This document shows positions 9,024-19,121 of a stretch of DNA of 64,000 nt, piece after piece. The notes under the pieces are model-generated. The model was not told the origin of the DNA, did no database searches, and worked only from the letters and a program-made list of their open reading frames with translations. The position numbers and the translations under genes are program-made. Position 1 is the stretch's first letter, and every line of letters begins with the position of its first letter. This DNA comes from Chryseobacterium senegalense (lineage in GTDB: Bacteria; Bacteroidota; Bacteroidia; Flavobacteriales; Weeksellaceae). The stretch lies in contig CYUH01000015.1 in the NCBI GenBank assembly GCA_001403755.1, forward strand, positions 1,032,589 to 1,096,588. The letters are read 5' to 3'.

Positions 9024-10739
9024 TCAAAAAATAAATTCTGAAATAGAATCCACAATTCTTTCAGCTGATGTATCGCAAAAATCCATACCGGAATAATCGG
9101 GGTTTAAACCGCCAATAAAGGGAACGGACATATTATAAAACCTTTTGTTGGATACCGCATAAATATCTTTATTTTCGAAATGATCTCCGATATTTAAACC
9201 TGTGACCAATAAATAATATTTACCGGTAGAATCCTGTTTAACATTCGGATTTCCTTTGGATAGCTCTTCTTCTGCTGCGCTATTATTTTTAAAATACAAA
9301 AATCCGGTAGAAATTAATTGATCATCTTTTAAACTTTCAAACGGAAAATCTCCATAATTCATTGGCTTTTGCCCGATTGCATCGACGAACATATTATATT
9401 TTACTTCTACAGTTTTTCCATTCTTCACCATTTTATACACGGCACCGAAATTTTCGTTAGGAACCACTTCACTTTCTCTGTCAACGGAGAAGCTTTCTAG
9501 GACATTTGCATGATACAAAGCCATTATTTCGTGATACGAGGATTGAGGAAGCGAAGCAATAATAATAGAAATTAAAGGCATTAATTTACCTTTTAATCTT
9601 AACATATCTTCAGCAGGAAAATGCTTTGCTGGATAATTTACCGCATAACTAAAGGCAGAAAGTATTTCTTTCCACACGATCGATTGATTTCTGTTTATTG
9701 ATTTTTCTGCTTCAGTAAATTCAGCTTTTAACAATACAAAACTGTCTAATTCTTTTCTGATTTCAAGCATTTCTTCGACAAATTCTTCTATTGATAAATC
9801 TTTTACCCTGTCGTAAAATTTCTCATCCTTAACTTTCAATCGGTCTAAAAAGTTTTTTTTATAGACATAATCTAAATCTACAAATCCACCATTTTTATTT
9901 TTGTAATCGTGTATTTCTTCATTTGACATAGTCCATTTTATATCAAATGCTTCATCTTCTGTATGAAATCTTAAAGCAGGAAGAAAACCATTCAATGAAT
10001 AAAGATGTATTTTAAAATTAGGACTATCTTCGGATAATACATATTCTAGTGAACCATCATTTAATTTCTTATAAGTTCCGTTGCAACGCGAAAGAGTTTT
10101 AATTGCATCAACGGCAGTAAGTGAAGCACCTCTAACCGCTACAGGAAAATTCATGGTACCTGCAAATTTTGAAGGCGGATAAGGGGAGTCAAACCAATTT
10201 TCTACTTGTCCCTCAAAATCTTTATTCCATATATGGCCTGTGCAAATAACGATAAAGTCCGACTTAAAGGTTTCATTTTCAGTTATTATATGAAAATTAT
10301 TTTCGTAATTTTTTATATTTTCAACATTAGCATTTAAATACAATTCTACCTCAACACCCATCTTAAGTATTTCAGATACATATATTTTGAACTGCTCTTC
10401 TAAATAATTTCCTAATAGAAGTCTTGGTATTACTTCATATTCGTTAATATTTCCACCCTTAACAAAGTCTTCAAACCCTTGGTTGGGCTTTCTCTTGATA
10501 TAATCTGTAAAAGACTCGAATAATACGGGCAACTCGTTGGCGCTGACATTGGCCACGTGTTCTTCTTTACTGCCATATTTTCCATAAGGCATGCCAACTC
10601 CAAATCTTTCGTTTCGTTCAAATACAAAAATCTTTTTGAGTTGAAGTTTTTTTTCATAAATATGTTTCAGCATAAAAAGTGCTGCAGGTCCGCCACCAAT
10701 CAATGATATGGTTGAACTTTGGATAGATTTATTTTCCAA
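9024..10739 (-). CDS. FAD/NAD(P)-binding domain protein
   Basis: A 571-residue protein of the NAD_binding_9 type (flavin-dependent oxidoreductase-like). The N-terminal dinucleotide fold is seen in SLIGGGPAALFML, followed by a glycine-rich FGVGMPYG segment. FIVICTGHIW (about residue 160) and FVDAIGQKP near the C-terminal third are the ATG/GD-type motifs closing the nucleotide sites. No signal peptide or membrane helix is evident. It is flanked by topoisomerase IB and catalase genes on the same strand but about 100-160 bases from each. Substrate is unknown; a link to oxidative-stress defence is suggested only by the neighbouring catalase. Confidence 0.8.
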   Translation of the reverse strand: MENKSIQSSTISLIGGGPAALFMLKHIYEKKLQLKKIFVFERNERFGVGMPYGKYGSKEEHVANVSANELPVLFESFTDYIKRKPNQGFEDFVKGGNINEYEVIPRLLLGNYLEEQFKIYVSEILKMGVEVELYLNANVENIKNYENNFHIITENETFKSDFIVICTGHIWNKDFEGQVENWFDSPYPPSKFAGTMNFPVAVRGASLTAVDAIKTLSRCNGTYKKLNDGSLEYVLSEDSPNFKIHLYSLNGFLPALRFHTEDEAFDIKWTMSNEEIHDYKNKNGGFVDLDYVYKKNFLDRLKVKDEKFYDRVKDLSIEEFVEEMLEIRKELDSFVLLKAEFTEAEKSINRNQSIVWKEILSAFSYAVNYPAKHFPAEDMLRLKGKLMPLISIIIASLPQSSYHEIMALYHANVLESFSVDRESEVVPNENFGAVYKMVKNGKTVEVKYNMFVDAIGQKPMNYGDFPFESLKDDQLISTGFLYFKNNSAAEEELSKGNPNVKQDSTGKYYLLVTGLNIGDHFENKDIYAVSNKRFYNMSVPFIGGLNPDYSGMDFCDTSAERIVDSISEFIF

Positions 10740-10895
10740 TGATTTATTTTAAAATTAATATTAAAAGATATATAAAGACAAATAAATAAAAACACATATC
10801 CTCAAATTATAATTTTACCAAAAGAGGTTTCAATTTATATTTAAAGATATGGTTAAAATGATAACATTATCAGTAAGTTAAAATTCTGATATTTA

Positions 10896-13022
10896 TTATT
10901 TTAGTTTCGGCTCTCGATCCCAATTTCTGTGTTGTTTTAAAGTATTTATAAATTTTTTAACATCACTAGTCAGGATAAATGCCTTATCGTCTTTGCCTGC
11001 TTTTGCAAAAAGTGGTGCCTTTGAATAAAACATTTCAGAACCATTGCAGCCGCCAATCACTTTGCAATGTTTGATGGCATCGTTTGCAAATTCCACCGCG
11101 TTGGAAATTTCTGATACCGCCTTGAAGTTTTGCTCACCGCCCACAATATATACTGCATCAAAAAGTACAGAAGCTGTATTAAAGTACGTGTCTTTTACCT
11201 CAATTTCCTTTCCTTCGCTATCTTTCACTTTTCCTAATTTTGGAGCAATAGGGCAAGCTTCAGCTCCTTCCTTCTCCAGTTCATTTTTAAGTTCGGCAAA
11301 CGAACTTGCATCAAAACCATCAGTAACAAAAACCGCTATCTTTCTGGATTTTATACTGTCTTTTTTCGTATTTGCCATACTTAAAGCATCCGATTTTTTG
11401 GTAGCTGGCTCTTTGATTACTGATGCAACATCTGCCGGACTTTGGTCTGCATTGTGTACATGGTTATCTACTGGTACTGCTTCTTTCGGTGCCTCTAAGC
11501 CTAATTTCTCTGCCACATACGATGAAAGATCTAAACTGATATTGCTAAGTTGCTGAACGACTCTTTGGCGAATTGCCGGGGATTTTACCTTTGATAATTC
11601 AAATGAAAATGCGTCTTTTATATGATTTTTTTCGTACGTGGATTGGGAGTTAAAAAACATTTTTGCTTGACTGTAGTGGTCGCGGAAACTTTCGCTTCTA
11701 CCTCTGATGATATGTGCATCAATTTTTTCACCATGAGAAATGAAACCGCCTTCTGTTGCTTTTGCTAAGAAAGGACAGCCACCTGCAACCGAGTTTGGAG
11801 TGTAATGCGATTTTTCTTTATAAATTCTGTGCTGTGCAAAACCATCCCGAAGTGTATTATGAGCATCATTTAATGGTCTGTTGATTGGAAGTTGAGTGAA
11901 ATTAGCTCCGCCTAATCGATGCATTTGGGTATCGTGATAAGAAAAGATTCTTCCCTGCAATAAGGGATCATTACTGAAATCAATTCCAGGAACAATATTT
12001 CCCGGAGAGAAAGCGGACTGCTCGTTTTCCGCGAAGAAATTGTCAGGATTTCTATTTAAAGTCATCTTCCCAATAATTTCTACAGGAACTAATTCTTCAG
12101 GAATCAATTTGGTAGGATCTAGAATGTCAAAATCAAATTTAAACTCATCTTCTTCAGGAATAATCTGTACGCCAAATTCCCATTCTGGGAAATTGCCTTT
12201 TTCAATGTTTTCCCATAAATCTTCACGATGGAAATCTGAATTTTTTCCGGAAATCTTTTGCGCTTCATCCCAACAAACGGAATGTACACCCAAAACCGGC
12301 TTCCAATGGAATTTTACAAAATGCGCTTTCCCTTTTTTATTTACTAATTTGAAAGTATGCACTCCAAAACCTTCCATCATTCTTAAGCTTCTCGGGATCG
12401 CTCTGTCGCTCATCGTCCACATGATCATGTGCGAGGCTTCCGGAGATAGAGAAACAAAATCCCAGAAGGTATCGTGAGCGGATGCGGCTTGCGGCATTTC
12501 GTTATCAGGTTCCGGTTTTACAGCATGCACAACATCCGGAAATTTCATTGCATCCTGAATGAAAAATACCGGGATATTATTTCCTACCAGGTCGAAATTA
12601 CCCTGGTTGGTATAGAATTTCACTGCAAATCCTCTTACATCTCGCGCCAAATCTGTCGAACCTTTAAATCCTGCTACAGTAGAAAGTCTTACAAATACGG
12701 GGGTTTCTTTTCCAACGCCATTGAGAAAATCAGCGGAAGTGTATTCGCTCATATCTTTTTGAAGGGTGAAAACCCCATGCGCCGCCGCAGCTCTCGCGTG
12801 CACAACCCTTTCTGGGATTCTTTCCCGGTCGAAATGTGCTAGTTTTTCTCTCAAAAGAAAATCTTCTAAAAGCGAAGGTCCTCTTTCTCCAGCTTTCAAA
12901 GAATTGTGAGAATCATGAACAGGGATGCCGTGTTCTGATACGAAAGTTTTTCCGTCGTTCGAGATGAAGTTTTTAGAAAGGTCATCAATTTTTGCGCTGT
13001 GATTTGGTTTTTCATTTTTCAT
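10896..13022 (-). CDS. katE: Large-subunit monofunctional catalase
   Basis: A 708-residue clade-2 (HPII/KatE type) haem catalase, 2 H2O2 to O2 and water. The distal His is H75 in VVHARAAAAHG, where the usual ARG is ARA. The distal Asn lies in VGNNIPVFF, and the haem-ligand Tyr is in RIFSYHDTQ. The C-terminal 150 residues (from about KSRKIAVFVTDGF) form the extra DJ-1/PfpI-like flavodoxin-fold domain that marks large-subunit catalases. The ATG gives MKNEKPNHSAK. It is preceded by roughly 1 kb with few coding signals, which probably holds its control region, but no OxyR or other operator could be recognised. Confidence 0.96.
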   Translation of the reverse strand: MKNEKPNHSAKIDDLSKNFISNDGKTFVSEHGIPVHDSHNSLKAGERGPSLLEDFLLREKLAHFDRERIPERVVHARAAAAHGVFTLQKDMSEYTSADFLNGVGKETPVFVRLSTVAGFKGSTDLARDVRGFAVKFYTNQGNFDLVGNNIPVFFIQDAMKFPDVVHAVKPEPDNEMPQAASAHDTFWDFVSLSPEASHMIMWTMSDRAIPRSLRMMEGFGVHTFKLVNKKGKAHFVKFHWKPVLGVHSVCWDEAQKISGKNSDFHREDLWENIEKGNFPEWEFGVQIIPEEDEFKFDFDILDPTKLIPEELVPVEIIGKMTLNRNPDNFFAENEQSAFSPGNIVPGIDFSNDPLLQGRIFSYHDTQMHRLGGANFTQLPINRPLNDAHNTLRDGFAQHRIYKEKSHYTPNSVAGGCPFLAKATEGGFISHGEKIDAHIIRGRSESFRDHYSQAKMFFNSQSTYEKNHIKDAFSFELSKVKSPAIRQRVVQQLSNISLDLSSYVAEKLGLEAPKEAVPVDNHVHNADQSPADVASVIKEPATKKSDALSMANTKKDSIKSRKIAVFVTDGFDASSFAELKNELEKEGAEACPIAPKLGKVKDSEGKEIEVKDTYFNTASVLFDAVYIVGGEQNFKAVSEISNAVEFANDAIKHCKVIGGCNGSEMFYSKAPLFAKAGKDDKAFILTSDVKKFINTLKQHRNWDREPKLK

Positions 13023-13162
13023 AATAATATTTATTTGCTTTAATTTTTTTTATCTTTTTCGAGTACCTCACTGAAAATTGCAAAAATCCATTTTTATAAT
13101 GCTGATGCTAATCAATTGTAATCCAAACTAATGCTGATCTCTAAAAAGTCCCATGTATCCTA

Positions 13163-13315
13163 CTAAAATTCCTTTAAAATAGAATTGGTCATTTCTACAT
13201 TTTGCAACCGATCGTCAACGTCAACTCTAGAAGATTTTACAGGATTAGATTGTTTTTGATTCACTATGAAAGGAGCATTGTTTAACTTTTTTAACGGTGG
13301 CAAATCATGAGCCAT
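13163..13315 (-). CDS. Possible 50-residue small protein upstream of the catalase gene
   Basis: A 50-codon ATG-to-TAG frame encodes a hydrophilic peptide starting MAHDLPPLKKLNNAPF and ending NSILKEF. It is on the same strand as, and 140 bases upstream of, katE. It has no signal peptide, membrane segment or cysteine. Composition is protein-like (varied residues, charged pairs), while the surrounding DNA is broken by stops. No family was recognised, so it could be a chance frame, a leader peptide or a remnant. Confidence 0.3.
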   Translation of the reverse strand: MAHDLPPLKKLNNAPFIVNQKQSNPVKSSRVDVDDRLQNVEMTNSILKEF

Positions 13316-13882
13316 TTTTAAGTTTTATTGAATTATTTTTTTATAAAATTTTCGTGCGAAAAATAAATGGTGCAACAGATTGATCATTCTCATCTATTTT
13401 AAAACTCATTTGAATTTAATAGTTCGTCAATGGGATTGATTTCATTAAGTTATCTTGCATTGTTTAATATTGAATTTTGATAAGCTACAATTTTCAATCC
13501 CCCGTTTATGATAGAAACAAGATTATTTTAATAGTTATATTGGTATAAAAAAGAAAAGCATTTTTTTGCCTCTGGAAATTAATTTTTAAATCATAATTTA
13601 AAACTTTTAAATTTTATTTAAAGTTAGGTCATAAAGTTGTATGAATATTAATTTATTTGACAACAATTTTACATTTTATTAAAAATTATTATTGCATGCG
13701 ATTTCCTTACATATAGAATTGTATATAGTGATGGCTTTATTGATGGATAGAATAGGAGTCGAAATTTTTTGTAGGTACTGCGAAAATTGCCAGATCCAAT
13801 ACCTCCATATTTTGAAGGATAAGCGTATTTTATAACTTAAATGTGTAAACAAAATAGTTCCAACAATTACCATTGTACCTAC
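13316..13882. other. Gene-poor AT-rich stretch between katE and the acyl-CoA reductase
   Basis: This AT-rich sequence has no frame with convincing protein character. A 73-codon minus-strand frame at 13679-13900 is open but its product is not recognisable. No RNA gene or repeat family was recognised. It may contain control sequences for the two divergent neighbours. Confidence 0.5.
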
Positions 13883-13913
13883 TTGCACTCCGTTCGACAA
13901 TTAAGTATCTTTG
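13883..13913 (+). promoter_or_regulatory. Candidate flavobacterial promoter
   Basis: TTG at 13883-13885 and TATCTTTG at 13906-13913 are separated by 20 bases, close to the Bacteroidetes -33 TTTG / -7 TAnnTTTG arrangement. It points at the acyl-CoA reductase gene, 153 bases downstream of the -7 box. Confidence 0.45.
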
Positions 13914-14066
13914 CCAACGAAAATGATGCATGATCATTGAAGTTTTCATGCGCTGTTGAAATGCCGTATATACATGAGAAAGTATAGGTACTTTTTTTTA
14001 AGATGTTTTTAAATGATTGATCTGACCAGCGCAAAATGATCAAGAATCAGCCAATATTTCCATACC

Positions 14067-15101
14067 ATGAATAAAGAAAAACAAATTTCAGGACTTTGCC
14101 AATTAAGCTTGTATCTCTTGAATTTTTTAGATAAAAATCCTGAAAATTATACTGAGGATGACGAAAAAATTTCATCACTTTTAAGAAAATCGGAAATCGA
14201 AAATTCGTGGTTTACCCTGGAAAATCAGAAATTTGCTTTAAGACAATGGGCGAATTTATTGACGCAAGAAAAATTAAATCAATGGCTTTCCAATTATAAA
14301 ACGCCGGTCCATTCTAAAAAAGTAGGATTAATTCTTGCCGGAAATATCCCAATGGTCGGATTTCATGATGTGATCTCGGTGGTGTTGAGCAATCATATTC
14401 CACTAATTAAGTTATCTTCCAAAGACCGACAATTACTGCCTTTTCTACTGCGAAAATGGAATGAATTCTCTGAAGGAACGGTTCCCTTTCATTTGGTCGA
14501 AAAACTTGAGAATTTCGATGCGGTAATTGCTACAGGAAGCAACAATACTGCGCGATATCTTGAATATTATTTTAAGGATCACTTGAGCATAATCCGCAAA
14601 AATAGGACTTCGATTGCGGTTCTGAAAGGCGACGAGACCGAAGCGGAATTGCAACTTTTAGCTGAAGATATCTTCAGGTATTATGGTTTGGGATGCAGAA
14701 ATGTGACGAGACTTTTTATCCCCGAAGAGATGAAAGTTGATATTCTTTTTGAGAATTTTTTGAATTTCAAAGAAGTTATCAACCATCATAAGTACGCCAA
14801 TAACTACGAATACAACCGCGCAGTTTACCTGCTTAATCAAGTGAAATTCTGGGATAATAATTTTGTGATGCTGAAGGAAGAAAATGATTTATTTTCTCCA
14901 CTTTCGGTGATTAATTTTTCAAGATATTCCTCGATCGAAGAAGTAGAGCAATTTATTGGTGAAAATGACGAAAATATTCAAGCGGTTGTTGCAAAACCAA
15001 CATTGGGATTGGATTCCATTAATTTTGGCGAAGCACAAAATCCGGGACTGGAAGTGTATGCTGACAACGTGGATACGATGAGATTTCTAGAAGTTATTTA
15101 G
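14067..15101 (+). CDS. LuxC-type acyl-CoA reductase family protein
   Basis: A 344-residue aldehyde-dehydrogenase-fold protein of the LuxC/acyl-CoA reductase family, expected to reduce a fatty acyl-CoA with NADPH to the aldehyde. The cofactor region includes GLILAGNIPMVGFHD and ATGSNNTARY. The probable catalytic cysteine is in YYGLGCRNVTRLF. It is shorter than LuxC of luminous bacteria (about 480) and no lux genes are near, so bioluminescence is not implied. An aldose-epimerase gene follows 11 bases later on the same strand. In related flavobacteria this gene commonly sits beside the serC-side ferredoxin; here topoisomerase, FAD-protein and catalase genes lie between. Confidence 0.82.
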   Translation: MNKEKQISGLCQLSLYLLNFLDKNPENYTEDDEKISSLLRKSEIENSWFTLENQKFALRQWANLLTQEKLNQWLSNYKTPVHSKKVGLILAGNIPMVGFHDVISVVLSNHIPLIKLSSKDRQLLPFLLRKWNEFSEGTVPFHLVEKLENFDAVIATGSNNTARYLEYYFKDHLSIIRKNRTSIAVLKGDETEAELQLLAEDIFRYYGLGCRNVTRLFIPEEMKVDILFENFLNFKEVINHHKYANNYEYNRAVYLLNQVKFWDNNFVMLKEENDLFSPLSVINFSRYSSIEEVEQFIGENDENIQAVVAKPTLGLDSINFGEAQNPGLEVYADNVDTMRFLEVI

Positions 15102-15112
15102 GCCAAAATATT

Positions 15113-15964
15113 GTGGGAAATATTACGATAAAGAATGAATTTCTGAAAGTAGAAATCTGCCCAAAAGGAGCGGAATTGGTTTCAGTTTATAAAGGTCAGG
15201 AAAAATTTTTATGGGAAATTGATCGAAGTTTTTGGGACAGAACTTCGCCTGTTTTGTTTCCGATTGTTGGGGGATTAAAGCAGGGTTCCTATGAATTTGA
15301 TGGAAGAAAATATCAATTGCCAAGACATGGTTTTGCTAGAGATTATGATTTTGAAATTACTGAAAGTACGGAAGATTCTGCGACCTTCACTTTAAAACAT
15401 TCTCACCAAACGCTTGAAATTTATCCATTTGAATTCACTTTAACTATAAAATATTATCTCCTTGAAAATAAACTATTTATTCAATATATCGTAACCAATA
15501 CTTCAAGCATTAATATGTATTATTCGATTGGTGCGCATCCAGCTTTTTCGATCGTTGGTAGTTTGGAGAACTACAGTTTGGAATTTGATCGAGCAGATAA
15601 TCTAACTGCTTATAAATTATCCAACAATTTATTTTCCGGCGAAACGAAAGAAATTGTTTTGGATGAGAAATTGCTACCATTGAATTATTCGTTATTCGAG
15701 CAAGATGCTATCGTTTTAAAAAACTCAACCACTTCTCATTTAACTCTACTTAAAGATAAGGTTCCAAAATTTAAAGTGAGCTTTCCTGATTTTCCGTTTG
15801 TTGGAATTTGGACGAAGAAAAACGCCCCTTTTATCTGTATCGAACCATGGCTTGGACTCGCAGATAGTCATCACACGTCTGGTAAACTCGAAGAAAAGGA
15901 AGGGATTCTTTCTTTGACTCCAGAATCCACTCAGTCGCATCAGTGGAGTGTCGAATTCTATTAA
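15113..15964 (+). CDS. Aldose 1-epimerase family protein (LacX-like)
   Basis: A 283-residue galactose mutarotase-fold protein, interconverting sugar anomers. The FPIVGGLKQGSYEF and LPRHGFARD segments, the substrate-binding His in SIGAHPAF and the catalytic Glu in CIEPWLGLADSH are all present. The best start is a GTG at 15113, since no ATG is in frame near the N-terminus; it lies 11 bases after the preceding stop, suggesting an operon with the acyl-CoA reductase. The protein family is clear, the sugar is not. No export signal. Confidence 0.86.
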   Translation: MGNITIKNEFLKVEICPKGAELVSVYKGQEKFLWEIDRSFWDRTSPVLFPIVGGLKQGSYEFDGRKYQLPRHGFARDYDFEITESTEDSATFTLKHSHQTLEIYPFEFTLTIKYYLLENKLFIQYIVTNTSSINMYYSIGAHPAFSIVGSLENYSLEFDRADNLTAYKLSNNLFSGETKEIVLDEKLLPLNYSLFEQDAIVLKNSTTSHLTLLKDKVPKFKVSFPDFPFVGIWTKKNAPFICIEPWLGLADSHHTSGKLEEKEGILSLTPESTQSHQWSVEFY

Positions 15965-15971
15965 TTGAAAT

Positions 15972-16280
15972 TTATTTCTGTTTTGGATTCAGCAAAGTCA
16001 CAAACACCATTACTTCTTCTCCGAACTCACCTTGGATTCTTTCAGTGATATTTCGCAACTCAATATCAATGAATTCTTGGCGTTTCTCCGTGTTGTCAAA
16101 CATTAATAAAAGATTGGTGTTTTTACCCTCGTTAATCATGTCGCTTTCTACATCGGAAAGGATGTAATTTTCCACATCCATCAGGTTTTCGATCATCTCG
16201 AAGAGCGTGTTTTCTGTGTAGTGATCCCATGATGAACTGATGTTGCTGGTAGAATGAAAAGTAAGACTTAAAACGCTCAT
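15972..16280 (-). CDS. DUF4286 family protein
   Basis: A 102-residue soluble protein resembling DUF4286, a small family of unknown function in Bacteroidetes. It shows an alternating beta/alpha pattern (MSVLSLTFHSTSNI, then a helix around NTLFEMIENLMD) and an aromatic/acidic C-terminal half. It is transcribed divergently from gyrA with a 149-base shared intergenic region and converges on the aldose epimerase gene with an 8-base gap. No catalytic residues can be proposed. The protein starts at an ATG; no alternative start is near. Confidence 0.75.
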   Translation of the reverse strand: MSVLSLTFHSTSNISSSWDHYTENTLFEMIENLMDVENYILSDVESDMINEGKNTNLLLMFDNTEKRQEFIDIELRNITERIQGEFGEEVMVFVTLLNPKQK

Positions 16281-16429
16281 TTTTTTAACTTTTTTTAAGA
16301 TTTATTGTCGATAATTCTAGCGCAAAAATCGGTAAAATTTTCGTAAATTAGCCCGTTCTTAAATGTAGAAAAAAAAGAATAATTAAGCGTTTTTATAAAT
16401 GTTTGATTTTCAATTCATTAAAATAGATT

Positions 16430-19093
16430 ATGCAAAAAGAAGGAGAAAGGTTAATACCTATCAACATTGTTGATGAAATGAAATCCTCTTATATCGATTA
16501 TTCGATGTCGGTTATCGTTTCCAGAGCTTTACCCGATGTAAGAGATGGCTTAAAGCCTGTTCACAGAAGAGTTTTATATGGTATGTACGGATTGGGGGTA
16601 TTTTCGAATAGGAAATATCTGAAATCGGCAAGAATCGTGGGGGATGTTTTAGGTAAGTATCATCCACATGGGGATTCCTCGGTATATGATGCAATGGTAC
16701 GTATGGCACAACCGTGGAGTTTGCGTTATCCACAAGTTGATGGACAGGGGAACTTTGGTTCCATGGATGGGGATCCGCCTGCAGCAATGCGTTATACGGA
16801 AGCAAGATTGAAAAAGATTTCCGACGAGATTCTAGCAGATTTGGATAAAGAAACCGTTGATTTCCAAAATAACTTCGATGACTCGCTAACAGAGCCAACC
16901 GTGATGCCTACAAAAATCCCAAATCTTTTGGTGAATGGTACTTCGGGTATCGCAGTAGGTATGGCGACCAATATGGCGCCTCATAATCTTTCAGAAAGTA
17001 TCGATGCGATTGTTGCGTACATTGATAATAATGAGATTACCATCGATGAGTTGATGAAACACATCATCGCTCCCGACTTCCCAACTGGTGGTATCATTTA
17101 TGGTTACGATGGAGTTCGCGATGCTTTTCATACCGGTAGAGGGCGTATCATTCTTCGTGCTAAAGTAAACTTTGAAGAAGTGGGCAACAGAAATGCCATT
17201 GTCATTACGGAAATCCCTTATCAGGTGAATAAAGCCGAAATGATTGCCAGAACAGCCGAACTTGTGAAAGACGATAAAATTCCGGGAATCTATGAAATCC
17301 GGGATGAGTCTGACCGAAGTGGTTTAAGAATTGTGTACGAACTGAAGAACGATGCAATCCCGAATGTTGTTCTCAACATGCTCTACAAATACACTTCATT
17401 GCAAACTTCTTTCAGTGTGAATAATATCGCATTGGTAAAAGGAAGACCTGAGCAGTTGAATTTAAAGCAAATCATTCATCATTTTGTAGATCACCGTCAC
17501 GAAATCATCGTCAGAAGAACCGAATACGAACTTAGAAAGGCCAAAGAAAGAGCTCATATCCTCGAAGGCTTCATGAAGGTCATCGGAACTCAGGATGATT
17601 TGGATAAAGCTATTGCCATCATTCGTCACAGTTCAAATCCAGCTGAAGCGAAAGATGGATTAATGAAGGAATTTGATCTTTCCGAAATTCAGGCGCAAGC
17701 AATATTGGATTTAAGATTGGCGAGGTTGACAGGAATGGAGCTCGACAAAATCCGTGCGGAATATGAAGAAATTATGAACTTGATTAGAGATTATGAAGAT
17801 ATCTTATCCAACGAACCTCGACGTTACCAAATCATTAAAACCGAATTATTAGATATTAAAGAAAAATACGGCGACGAGAGACGTTCCGAAATCGATTATT
17901 CAGGAGGCGAAATGTCTATTGAAGATCTCATTCCGGATGAAAAAGTGGTTCTTACCATTTCTCACGCAGGTTATATCAAAAGAACATCTCTTTCCGAATA
18001 TAAAATTCAAAGTAGAGGCGGCGTAGGAAACCGTGCTGCAACAACCAGAGACGAAGATTTCTTAGAATACATCGTGGCGGCGACCAATCACCAATACATG
18101 TTGTTCTTTACCGAAAAAGGTAAATGTTTCTGGCTACGAGTATTTGAAATTCCTGAAGGATCTAAAACAGCAAAAGGACGTGCGGTACAGAACTTAATTA
18201 ACATTGAACCTGATGACAAAATTAAAGCGTACATCCGAACCAATGATTTGAAAGATCTCGATTACATCAACCAAATGAATGTGGTGATGATTACCAAGAA
18301 AGGTACCATCAAGAAAACTTCTTTGGAAGCGTATTCTAGACCAAGAACGAACGGGGTAAATGCCATTGAAATCCGAGATAATGACCAATTATTAGGGGCA
18401 AGATTAACCAATGGAAATTCCGAAATCATGATTGCTACCAAAAACGGAAAATGTATCCGTTTCCCTGAGGAAAAGGCAAGAGCGGTCGGTAGAGGATCGA
18501 TCGGAGTTCGCGGAATTTCTTTGGAAGATAATGATGAAGTTATTGGTATGATTGTTGTGAACGATGTGCAGAATGAAACCGTTTTGGTGGTTTCCCAAAA
18601 AGGTTATGGTAAACGTACCGCAGTGGAAGATTACCGCGTTACCAACCGCGGCGGAAAAGGGGTAATTACCTTAAATATTACCGAAAAAACTGGTAACTTG
18701 ATCGCTATACAAAACGTAACCGATGAAGATGGATTAATGATCATCAATAAATCCGGAGTGGCCATAAGAATGGGTATGAATGAAATGCGCGTGATGGGTA
18801 GAAATACTCAGGGTGTAAGAGTGATTAACCTTAAAAACAACGATTCTATTGCGGCGATTGCCAAAGTGGAAATGGATAAAGATGTAGAAGAAGTCGAAGA
18901 GGCAGAAAATCCGGAAGCTGAACTTCCAGGTGCTGTAGATTCGGTAATTCCTGAATTTAAAGATGCTCCTCAAACCGGTGATAACGCCATCAGTAACATG
19001 GGCGATCCCGAATATCTGAAGAAAATCGAAGAACAGGAAGCTGAAAACAATAAGAAAATAGAAAATGAAAATAATTCTGAGGAATCAGAATAG
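16430..19093 (+). CDS. gyrA: DNA gyrase subunit A
   Basis: An 887-residue type IIA topoisomerase subunit that breaks and rejoins DNA for negative supercoiling together with GyrB. The catalytic Tyr is Y122 in MRYTEARL. The quinolone-resistance region reads GDSSVYD with Ser83 and Asp87 in E. coli numbering, the quinolone-sensitive residues. The C-terminal beta-pinwheel has repeated blades; QSRGGVG sits where blade 1 carries the GyrA box, and a closer NRGGKG match occurs in a later blade. The tail after residue about 815 is acidic and low in complexity. gyrB is not in the window. Confidence 0.98.
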   Translation: MQKEGERLIPINIVDEMKSSYIDYSMSVIVSRALPDVRDGLKPVHRRVLYGMYGLGVFSNRKYLKSARIVGDVLGKYHPHGDSSVYDAMVRMAQPWSLRYPQVDGQGNFGSMDGDPPAAMRYTEARLKKISDEILADLDKETVDFQNNFDDSLTEPTVMPTKIPNLLVNGTSGIAVGMATNMAPHNLSESIDAIVAYIDNNEITIDELMKHIIAPDFPTGGIIYGYDGVRDAFHTGRGRIILRAKVNFEEVGNRNAIVITEIPYQVNKAEMIARTAELVKDDKIPGIYEIRDESDRSGLRIVYELKNDAIPNVVLNMLYKYTSLQTSFSVNNIALVKGRPEQLNLKQIIHHFVDHRHEIIVRRTEYELRKAKERAHILEGFMKVIGTQDDLDKAIAIIRHSSNPAEAKDGLMKEFDLSEIQAQAILDLRLARLTGMELDKIRAEYEEIMNLIRDYEDILSNEPRRYQIIKTELLDIKEKYGDERRSEIDYSGGEMSIEDLIPDEKVVLTISHAGYIKRTSLSEYKIQSRGGVGNRAATTRDEDFLEYIVAATNHQYMLFFTEKGKCFWLRVFEIPEGSKTAKGRAVQNLINIEPDDKIKAYIRTNDLKDLDYINQMNVVMITKKGTIKKTSLEAYSRPRTNGVNAIEIRDNDQLLGARLTNGNSEIMIATKNGKCIRFPEEKARAVGRGSIGVRGISLEDNDEVIGMIVVNDVQNETVLVVSQKGYGKRTAVEDYRVTNRGGKGVITLNITEKTGNLIAIQNVTDEDGLMIINKSGVAIRMGMNEMRVMGRNTQGVRVINLKNNDSIAAIAKVEMDKDVEEVEEAENPEAELPGAVDSVIPEFKDAPQTGDNAISNMGDPEYLKKIEEQEAENNKKIENENNSEESE

Positions 19094-19121
19094 TACCAAC
19101 CATTTTTTTAATTTAAATATC

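Noticed and set aside
13679-13900. 73-residue minus-strand protein
   Set aside because: AT-rich frame with no family resemblance; it overlaps a promoter-like sequence for the opposite strand.
14067-15101. Bioluminescence (lux) gene
   Set aside because: Only a LuxC-family reductase is present, with no luxA, luxB, luxD or luxE nearby and a shorter length than true LuxC.
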